From Nitrospirota bacterium (GTDB lineage Bacteria > Nitrospirota > Nitrospiria > Nitrospirales > Nitrospiraceae), in contig JAGWTI010000028.1 in NCBI GenBank assembly GCA_028876065.1, positions 1 to 37,324 on the forward strand: DNA of 37,324 bases, in the 5' to 3' direction. Below, in pieces: positions 31,789 to 37,324 of this stretch. The notes beneath the pieces were generated by a model, which saw only the letters and a program-made list of their open reading frames with translations, made no database searches and was not told where the DNA came from. How positions within the stretch are numbered: the first letter of the stretch is position 1; each line of letters starts with the position of its first letter. A program made the translations under genes and the position numbers.

Positions 31789-32116
31789 TCGGAGCGGCTG
31801 AGAGACGGTGCGAGCGTGCGGCGGCGGCAGGATGCGTTGATGTGCGACGCCTGACCTCGCCTTACCGCTGGCCGCTCGCCTTATCGGACTAGGCGGAACG
31901 GCTCGCGGCACCCTCACCGCTATTGAGAAGCTGTTTCCCGCCGTGCCGCCCGCCTCAGCCCGCATCCGTCCCATCCGCTTGACGGGGACAAGTCGCTTGT
32001 AGACTTGTCCCCGTCATGGAGCGATCAGGCCTCGAAATTGGACCCGCCCCGCTGAGTACTATTTTCTCATCTACCTCATTGCGCCATGGCTTCGCTTGGA
32101 CTACCATGGGCTCCCA
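31789..32116. other. 328-base gap at the edge of the defence island
   Basis: No gene is supported here. The left part (31789-31980) is GC-rich without clear structure. It then holds the palindrome at 31981-32015, and a weak promoter-like pair TTGGAC (32038-32043) and TATTTT (32060-32065) with 16 bases between, which could drive the restriction gene. Base composition falls toward the right side, matching the following genes rather than the left ones. Confidence 0.5.
31981..32015. repeat. perfect 14-bp palindrome (REP-like or bidirectional terminator)
   Basis: GACGGGGACAAGTC (31981-31994) and its exact inverse complement GACTTGTCCCCGTC (32002-32015) flank a 7-base loop. It lies between the SMR exporter and the restriction gene, just at the change from core to accessory DNA. 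It could be a REP-type element, a terminator, or the end of a mobile element; no transposase or target duplication was seen. Confidence 0.6.
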
Positions 32117-34765
32117 ATGAACCACCTCCACCAGCAAATTGCAGCCCGTGTAAACACATGGCGCCTGGAAGACTACTCCTGTCCTGAATACCCCGCCCTT
32201 GCCGAGATTCTGGAGTGGGCCCATGTGCCGGAGACAGGCCATGCGCGGTTTCTACGACGGCCTCAATTGCGCGCACTGGAAACCTATTGGTATCTGCGCC
32301 TGATCAAAAAGACGCCGCACGTCTTCGATCTCTACCGGAAGTTCTATCCTAAGCAATCCGAGCTTCTTTCGGCGCTCGGGCTCGATCATGGCGATATCAA
32401 GGAATACGTTCTGGACGAAGGATTTGATGCGCTCTTAAAACGCATCAAGACTGACGATGCCTTCGTCCGCGATTTCGACCTCGAATCGCTCCGCGAGACA
32501 CTGACCCTCGATTACTCCAGCTACATCCTGGCCTTGGCGATGGGCGCTGGGAAGACAATCCTGATCGGCGCGATCATCGCCACGGAATTTGCCATGGCGT
32601 TGCAGTACCCTGATGGTCCGTTTGTGCAAAACGCGCTGGTTTTTGCGCCAGGCAAAACGATATTGGAATCGCTCCGCGAGTTGATCGATGTCCCCTACGA
32701 TAAAATTCTTTCCCCTCGGCTGTACAAGCCCTTTGCCGCCTCGATCAAATTGACCTTCACCCGTGACGGAGAAAAGGACGTGCCGGTCATTCGAGGGTCC
32801 TCGTTCAACGTCGTGGTTACGAATACCGAGAAGATCCGTATTCAGAAGGAGGCGATTCGAAAATCGGACCTGGGTGGCCTGTTCTCGCCGGAGCGGGAAG
32901 ACGAAGCCCGCTCCGAGGTCGCGAACCTTCGCCTTCAAGCAATCGCCAGCCTACCGCACCTGGCCGTCTTTTCCGATGAGGCGCACCACACTTACGGCCA
33001 GTCGCTCGATGCCGAACTCAAAAAAGTTCGGAAGACGGTAGACTACCTCGCCGCCACGACCAACGTGATTTGCGTCGTCAACACGACCGGCACGCCCTAT
33101 TTCCAGCGCCAGCCGCTCAAAGACGTGGTGATCTGGTACGGCCTTTCCGAGGGCATCAAGGACGACATCCTGAAAGACCTAGCCGGGAACATTCAGGCCT
33201 ACGACTTCTCAGGCGACGCTAAGGCCTATGTGGCCCACGTCATCGAGGATTTCTTCAAGGACTATGGCGCGGTGCGCCTACAGAACGGCGCACCGGCGAA
33301 GCTGGCCCTGTACTTCCCGCAGACCAACGACCTGAAGGAATTAAAGCCGGTGATCGACCGAGCGCTTGTGAAGGTCGGCCAGAGCCCGGCCCTCTGTCTG
33401 GTGAACACCTCCGATGAAACCCTGACCAAACAAGCCGACATCGACGCTTTCAACCGCTTGAACGATCCGTCTGCCGCGCATCGGGTCATTCTTCTGGTCA
33501 ATAAGGGCACCGAGGGCTGGAACTGCCCGAGCCTCTTCGCCTGCGCACTGGCCCGCAAGCTCAAGACCTCCAACAATTTCGTGCTCCAAGCCGCGACCCG
33601 CTGTTTGCGCCAAGTGCCGGGCAATTCGACCAAGGCGCGCGTCTATCTCTCCTCGGACAACTTCACGATTCTCGACAAGCAGTTGCAAGAAACCTACGGC
33701 GAAGCGATCGCCGATTTGAACCGCATCGGGCAGGAAACCCGTCACGCCCGCATCGTGCTGCGCAAGCTCAATCTCCCGCCGTTGGTGGTGACACAGCTTG
33801 TCCGCACCGTGGTCAGGAAAGAGGGAGCCGTCACGCCGTTGCGCCTGGAACGACCGAAGATCCAACAAGCCGGTGGACTCACGAAGTCGGTCTTCACGAT
33901 GGCCGAACAGGAAGCGACCTTCAGCGTCCTACGCCAAGTGGACCAGAGCATCACCATTGAAACCGCCCCAGAAGTGACCGACGCCTACGCCGCTTCCGTG
34001 GACCTGGCCGCTCGCTACCGGCTGGACCTCTGGACCGTGTACGACGAACTCAAGCGGCTCTACAGTCGGGACGACATCCCGGTCGCCGACCTCGACGACC
34101 TCGCTCGTCAGATTGAAGCGCAGACCCGCGCCTACGAGGTGAAAGAAGAGCGAGTGGAAGTGGCGCTGGCGCTGGTCAAGCCGGACGGATTCACCAAGGA
34201 CGTTGATGCTTCGAGAACGGAGGTCTATACGGCCGACATCATATACCCCAAAGATCGTGAGCACCTGCTCCTCTCCTGGGAGACGATGAAGAAACACAAC
34301 GCCGGCGACTTCGGATTTCACTACAGTCCCTACGACTTCGACTCCAACCCCGAAAAAAGCTTCTTCGAGCAGATGCTCGACCACTTGAATCTCAACGCGG
34401 GTGAGATCGAAGACATCTACTTCACCGGTGCCGTGACCGACCCGAACAAGACCGACTTCTATGTCGAGTATAAAGACGATAAGGGCAAGTGGCGGCGCTA
34501 TACCCCGGACTTTGTCATTCGCCGAAAGCCAAGCAAAGGCGGAAAATCGGACAACGGCAAGGTGTTCATCGTGGAGATCAAGGCGGAACGCGAGCGGGCG
34601 CACCCTATAGACGGCGAGACCGGGCGAAAGGCCCTGGCCATACGCAAGTGGGAGACATTAAACCCCGACCGCCTGAAATACCACATGATCTTCACCGCCA
34701 CCGACACAGTCACAGCCGATCAGTTGCAAGGTGCACGAACGTTTACCGAAGAGGCTGAGACGTGA
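32117..34765 (+). CDS. type III restriction-like helicase-nuclease (Res)
   Basis: About 882 residues. An SF2 helicase core is intact: Walker A AMGAGKT near residue 155, DEAH box FSDEAHHTYG near 290, and motif VI QAATRCLRQVPG near 495. The C-terminus has a PD-(D/E)xK nuclease pattern: PDFVI (nt about 34506) followed by IVEIKAE, so cleavage ability appears preserved. This is the layout and length of Res subunits of type III restriction systems, which need a Mod methyltransferase to recognise DNA. The start is ATG 32117 (an in-frame TTG at 32096 is possible); no ribosome site is clear. The mod-like gene is three genes downstream, the reverse of the usual order. Confidence 0.8.
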   Translation: MNHLHQQIAARVNTWRLEDYSCPEYPALAEILEWAHVPETGHARFLRRPQLRALETYWYLRLIKKTPHVFDLYRKFYPKQSELLSALGLDHGDIKEYVLDEGFDALLKRIKTDDAFVRDFDLESLRETLTLDYSSYILALAMGAGKTILIGAIIATEFAMALQYPDGPFVQNALVFAPGKTILESLRELIDVPYDKILSPRLYKPFAASIKLTFTRDGEKDVPVIRGSSFNVVVTNTEKIRIQKEAIRKSDLGGLFSPEREDEARSEVANLRLQAIASLPHLAVFSDEAHHTYGQSLDAELKKVRKTVDYLAATTNVICVVNTTGTPYFQRQPLKDVVIWYGLSEGIKDDILKDLAGNIQAYDFSGDAKAYVAHVIEDFFKDYGAVRLQNGAPAKLALYFPQTNDLKELKPVIDRALVKVGQSPALCLVNTSDETLTKQADIDAFNRLNDPSAAHRVILLVNKGTEGWNCPSLFACALARKLKTSNNFVLQAATRCLRQVPGNSTKARVYLSSDNFTILDKQLQETYGEAIADLNRIGQETRHARIVLRKLNLPPLVVTQLVRTVVRKEGAVTPLRLERPKIQQAGGLTKSVFTMAEQEATFSVLRQVDQSITIETAPEVTDAYAASVDLAARYRLDLWTVYDELKRLYSRDDIPVADLDDLARQIEAQTRAYEVKEERVEVALALVKPDGFTKDVDASRTEVYTADIIYPKDREHLLLSWETMKKHNAGDFGFHYSPYDFDSNPEKSFFEQMLDHLNLNAGEIEDIYFTGAVTDPNKTDFYVEYKDDKGKWRRYTPDFVIRRKPSKGGKSDNGKVFIVEIKAERERAHPIDGETGRKALAIRKWETLNPDRLKYHMIFTATDTVTADQLQGARTFTEEAET

Positions 34766-34806
34766 AAGACCCTTGGTCGTTTGAGCTTCCGATCTGGAAT
34801 CTCAAA

Positions 34807-34950
34807 CTTGAAATCACACGCTGTGATTTCAAGAAGGAAAGGCGCCGTTTAAGGTCGCAACGCGCGACCTAAAAGAGCTGAGCAGAGACGAAAGGCATTG
34901 GACCGATAGCACGAGAAGAATCTGAGCTTTAAGGCGCCTTTTGGTCCCAT
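34807..34950 (+). ncRNA. candidate structured RNA in the defence island
   Basis: The 204-base gap after res has several strong stems: CTTGAAATCACA (34807-34818) with TGTGATTTCAAG (34822-34833), 12 perfect pairs around three bases; AGGTCGC (34852-34858) with GCGACCT (34864-34870); and an outer pair AAAGGCGCC (34838-34846) with GGCGCCTTT (34933-34941) that encloses the second hairpin. The right arm runs into a T-stretch like a terminator. It could be a regulatory leader of the following gene, an attenuator or a small RNA. No known RNA family is recognised. Confidence 0.35.
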
Positions 34951-34969
34951 AAAACTAGGATACGCGGAT

Positions 34970-35458
34970 ATGGCAATTCGTCTGAGCGAAGCAGAGATTT
35001 CCCGCCTGCTGGCCGAACGAAAATCGTTGCCGCCCGACTACCGCGAACGCATCCAGACAAAACCCAAGCATGGCCACAAGGAACGCGAGATGGACGTGAA
35101 AGGAGCCGGTGGGTCCGAGTTTCGACTGATTTTCCGGCAGAGCGAGTTCAATCCGCTCGACTTTTCGGTTATCCTAGCCTATCGGCCGCCCAAGACGAAC
35201 CAGCTCTTCAGGCTTCGCCGGTACAATGGCAAAAGCCATGAACATACGAACACTATCGAGGGCCAAACCTTCTACGACTTTCATATACACACGGCAACCG
35301 AACGGTACCAGGACGAATCGGGACTGCGAGAGGACGCTTATGCGGAGCCAACCGACCGTTTCGCCGACTTTCGCGGCGCGATCCGCGCGATGATCGAGGG
35401 CTGTGGATTCGACGTGCCCCCCGATACGCAAGGGGCTCTTTTTGAGGAGGGCCTATAG
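34970..35458 (+). CDS. defence-island protein of unknown function (DUF6978-like, tentative)
   Basis: A 162-residue soluble protein. The middle part has alternating strands around [21 protein letters not shown] and [16 protein letters not shown], then [13 protein letters not shown]; the His-rich part could hold metal or a nuclease-like site, but no known catalytic motif is certain. From memory it resembles proteins labelled DUF6978 that occur beside DUF1828 proteins; this label is unverified. AGGAT lies about 10 bases before the ATG. Only two bases separate it from the next gene, so the two proteins likely act together. Confidence 0.55.
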   Translation: MAIRLSEAEISRLLAERKSLPPDYRERIQTKPKHGHKEREMDVKGAGGSEFRLIFRQSEFNPLDFSVILAYRPPKTNQLFRLRRYNGKSHEHTNTIEGQTFYDFHIHTATERYQDESGLREDAYAEPTDRFADFRGAIRAMIEGCGFDVPPDTQGALFEEGL

Positions 35459-35460
35459 CC

Positions 35461-36240
35461 ATGCCTATTGAGACGATCGAGCAGGATTTCAAGCAAAAGG
35501 TCTGCGAGAGTCTCCGTCTCGCCTCGGAAGGCGTGAATCGCTACCGAGTGTTCACGCCATTCCTGTTCGAGGATGGCGACCATTTGGCGATTGTCCTCAA
35601 GCGAGAACAGGGCCGCTGGATTCTTTCGGACGAGGGGCATACCTATATGCACCTCACCTATGACCTGGACGAAAAAGACCTCCAGCGTGGCACGCGGCAA
35701 AAGATCATTACGAGTGCGCTCTCCGCCTTCGCAGTCGATGACCGTAACGGCGAACTGATCCTCGGCATCCAGGACAACCACTACGGAGATGCGCTCTACA
35801 GCTTTGTCCAAGCCTTACTCAAGATATCGGACGTGACCTATCTTTCGCGTGACCGCGTCCGCTCCACGTTCATGGAAGACTTCCGCACGTTTATGCAAGA
35901 GCGGGTGCCCGAATCGCGCCGGCGTTTCGACTGGTACGATCCAGCGCACGACCCCGAGGGCAAGTATGTGGTCGACTGTCGGATCAATGGGACGGCGCGC
36001 CCGCTCCTTGTCTACGCCTTGTTAAACGACGACAAGGTTCGGGACGCCACCATCGGCCTGCTCCAGTTTGAGCGGTGGGGGCTGCCGTTCCGTTCCGTCG
36101 GGGTGTTCGAAGATCAAGAAGAGATCAATCGGAAGGTCCTGGCCCGGTTCAGCGATGTCTGCGAAAAACAGTTTTCCAGTCTCGCGGCCAACAAAGACCG
36201 CATCGGTCGATATCTAGACGAAGCCTGCGAGCAAGGCTAA
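35461..36240 (+). CDS. DUF1828/DUF1829-like protein
   Basis: A 259-residue protein. The N-terminal 90 or so residues ([32 protein letters not shown]) match my memory of DUF1828, and the C-terminal half (about 150-240, with a [22 protein letters not shown] segment) of DUF1829. These domains occur together, often near restriction or mobile genes; biochemical function is not known to me. GAGGAGGG precedes the ATG by about 11 bases, overlapping the previous gene's end. No signal peptide or membrane helix. It ends 29 bases before the methyltransferase. Confidence 0.6.
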   Translation: MPIETIEQDFKQKVCESLRLASEGVNRYRVFTPFLFEDGDHLAIVLKREQGRWILSDEGHTYMHLTYDLDEKDLQRGTRQKIITSALSAFAVDDRNGELILGIQDNHYGDALYSFVQALLKISDVTYLSRDRVRSTFMEDFRTFMQERVPESRRRFDWYDPAHDPEGKYVVDCRINGTARPLLVYALLNDDKVRDATIGLLQFERWGLPFRSVGVFEDQEEINRKVLARFSDVCEKQFSSLAANKDRIGRYLDEACEQG

Positions 36241-36269
36241 GAATCCACGACGGTGAGGCCGGTGCTGCG

Positions 36270-37324
36270 ATGGCAAAAATAGCCAGAAGAACAGTCCAGG
36301 TGGGTAAGTCGAAAAAAGAAGGGGCCATCTTGAAGAAGGCTGCGCCTGCGCCGGTGAAGAAGACCGAGGTCAAGATCACCGCTGCCAAGGGGCGGCCCAT
36401 GCTGACCTGGGTCGGCAAACGGCCTCTGTCGCACGTCACGGCCTTTCCGGCTCAGCACGTCGAGGCGGTCGATCCAACCAGATCGTTAAGCGGCAAGCCG
36501 GCACACCCCGACCTCTGGAAAGACTGGCCTGCCGCCTATCCCAAGGGTGGATTGCTCTTCCATGGCGACAACAAGGAAGCGCTGGCGCATCTGCTCGCCA
36601 ACGGCTTCCGTGGCAAGGTCAACCTGATCTACATCGACCCGCCCTTCGATTCCGGCGCGGACTATGTGCGGAAGGTCTCTCTGCGCGGCGCGAAGGGGAC
36701 AGCCAAACTGGACGGCGAGAACTACACGCTGGGCGAGCAGATTCAGTATACCGACATCTGGGCCAACGACAACTACCTTCAGTTCATGTACGAGCGGTTG
36801 ATGCTGCTCAAGGAATTACTGGCGGAAACTGGAAGTGTTTTTTTACATTGTGATGATGTCAAGAACTTCTTCCTGCGAGGGATTCTCGAAGAAATTTTCC
36901 CGGGTGGATTTAAGAACGAGATTATTTGGAAGAGATCGACCTCTACTGGCTTGGCACAAAAACGGTGCGGCACATTGCACGACACAATAATTTGGTACGG
37001 CAAGGGTGACGAACATACATTCAACATGCAGTACCACGCGTATGAGGAAGAGTACTTGAAACGTGCTGTAAAAGATGGCACTGGTCGGCTCTACATTCCG
37101 ATTCCCACAGGAAACCCAGGACCGCGGCCAAATTTGTATTACGAATACAAGGGCTACTGGCCGCATCCCAACGGCTATAAGTGGACAAGAGAAAAAATGG
37201 AGGAGTTCGACCGGCAAAAGCTCTTGATCTTTCCTGAAGCCAAAACTGGAAGAATCCAATTCAAACAATATTTAGATGAGATGGAGGGGGTAAAGCTACA
37301 AGACATCTGGACTGACATCCCCGC
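36270..37324 (+). CDS. type III-like DNA methyltransferase (Mod), truncated by window end
   Basis: At least 351 residues, open at the right edge. After a Lys-rich N-terminal tail of about 45 residues comes GGLLFHGDNKEAL and the catalytic motif IV DPPF in NLIYIDPPFDSGADY, then LHCDD (motif V region). This order, with DPPF before the SAM-binding FxGxG (expected beyond the edge), marks the beta-class N6-adenine/N4-cytosine methyltransferases, including Mod of type III systems. It should methylate the island's own recognition site and provide specificity to Res. ATG at 36270 is 29 bases after the DUF1828-like gene. From about 36830 the DNA turns visibly AT-richer within the gene. Confidence 0.8.
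   Translation, partial: MAKIARRTVQVGKSKKEGAILKKAAPAPVKKTEVKITAAKGRPMLTWVGKRPLSHVTAFPAQHVEAVDPTRSLSGKPAHPDLWKDWPAAYPKGGLLFHGDNKEALAHLLANGFRGKVNLIYIDPPFDSGADYVRKVSLRGAKGTAKLDGENYTLGEQIQYTDIWANDNYLQFMYERLMLLKELLAETGSVFLHCDDVKNFFLRGILEEIFPGGFKNEIIWKRSTSTGLAQKRCGTLHDTIIWYGKGDEHTFNMQYHAYEEEYLKRAVKDGTGRLYIPIPTGNPGPRPNLYYEYKGYWPHPNGYKWTREKMEEFDRQKLLIFPEAKTGRIQFKQYLDEMEGVKLQDIWTDIP

Noticed and set aside
31117-31974. Reverse-strand open frame of 285 codons over mtgA and the SMR gene
   Set aside because: It runs antisense to two clear genes and into the structured gap; Arg/Pro-rich without motifs.
31979-32008. Promoter with TTGACG at 31979
   Set aside because: No -10 box at proper distance; the hexamer is part of the palindrome arm.
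1-37324. tRNA, rRNA, transposase or phage integration genes
   Set aside because: None was recognised on either strand; the island border shows only a palindrome without target-site duplication.

Overview
The window looks like chromosomal DNA of a high-GC, Gram-negative bacterium, most probably a Nitrospira-like member of the Nitrospirota. The outer-envelope genes (heptose-LPS synthesis, SurA-type chaperones, a monofunctional transglycosylase) indicate a diderm. The Nitrospira assignment is inference. It rests on two small proteins resembling the epsilon (ForE-like) subunit of five-subunit 2-oxoacid:ferredoxin oxidoreductases and on a hydrogenase-4-like membrane complex without metal ligands. 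No rRNA or tRNA gene was seen to confirm it.

Region 1 (1-4547) is one tightly packed forward operon that probably continues to the left. It holds a zinc-ribbon protein, two ForE-like paralogues, and a 2-oxoacid:ferredoxin oxidoreductase alpha-like protein whose thiamine-domain motifs look eroded. Between them lie small proteins: a TPR-like one, two tandem beta-rich ones, a 31-residue Lys/Ala peptide and an orphan. No beta (TPP) or ferredoxin subunit is present, so the locus may be accessory or regulatory to a complete enzyme elsewhere.

Region 2 (4479-15545) starts with a near-consensus sigma-70 promoter inside the second ForE-like gene. It drives an exported cupredoxin-like protein, followed by a hairpin and a 3'-end remnant of a second copy of that gene. 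Next come a GPR1/FUN34/YaaH (acetate-type) transporter and a seven-gene complex, hyfB-hyfC-hyfE-hyfF-hyfF'-hyfG-hyfI. HyfG has lost all four Ni-Fe cysteine ligands while HyfI keeps its 4Fe-4S ligands. This is therefore an energy-converting-hydrogenase-related (Ehr) module with three antiporter-like subunits, not a hydrogenase.

Region 3 (15558-31788) is mixed housekeeping: heptose genes gmhA and hldD, a SprT-like protease, a Y-family polymerase, and two tandem hybrid histidine kinases. The first kinase has an apparent 5' frameshift in a C-run. Then follow two tiny reverse-strand genes, the heptose adenylyltransferase rfaE2, mfd, two parvulin-type isomerases (one a lipoprotein, one SurA), engB on the reverse strand, a probably leaderless mtgA, and an SMR exporter. 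Arrays of 7-bp units with different sequences occur at four places here and between hyfG and hyfI.

Region 4 (31789-37324) is an accessory defence island. A perfect 14-bp palindrome lies at its edge. It carries a type III-like restriction helicase-nuclease, a structured noncoding gap, two small proteins of unknown function (the second DUF1828/DUF1829-like), and a DNA methyltransferase cut off by the window end. The order is the reverse of classical mod-res. The methyltransferase shows a visible drop in GC partway through, suggesting exchange of its specificity region.
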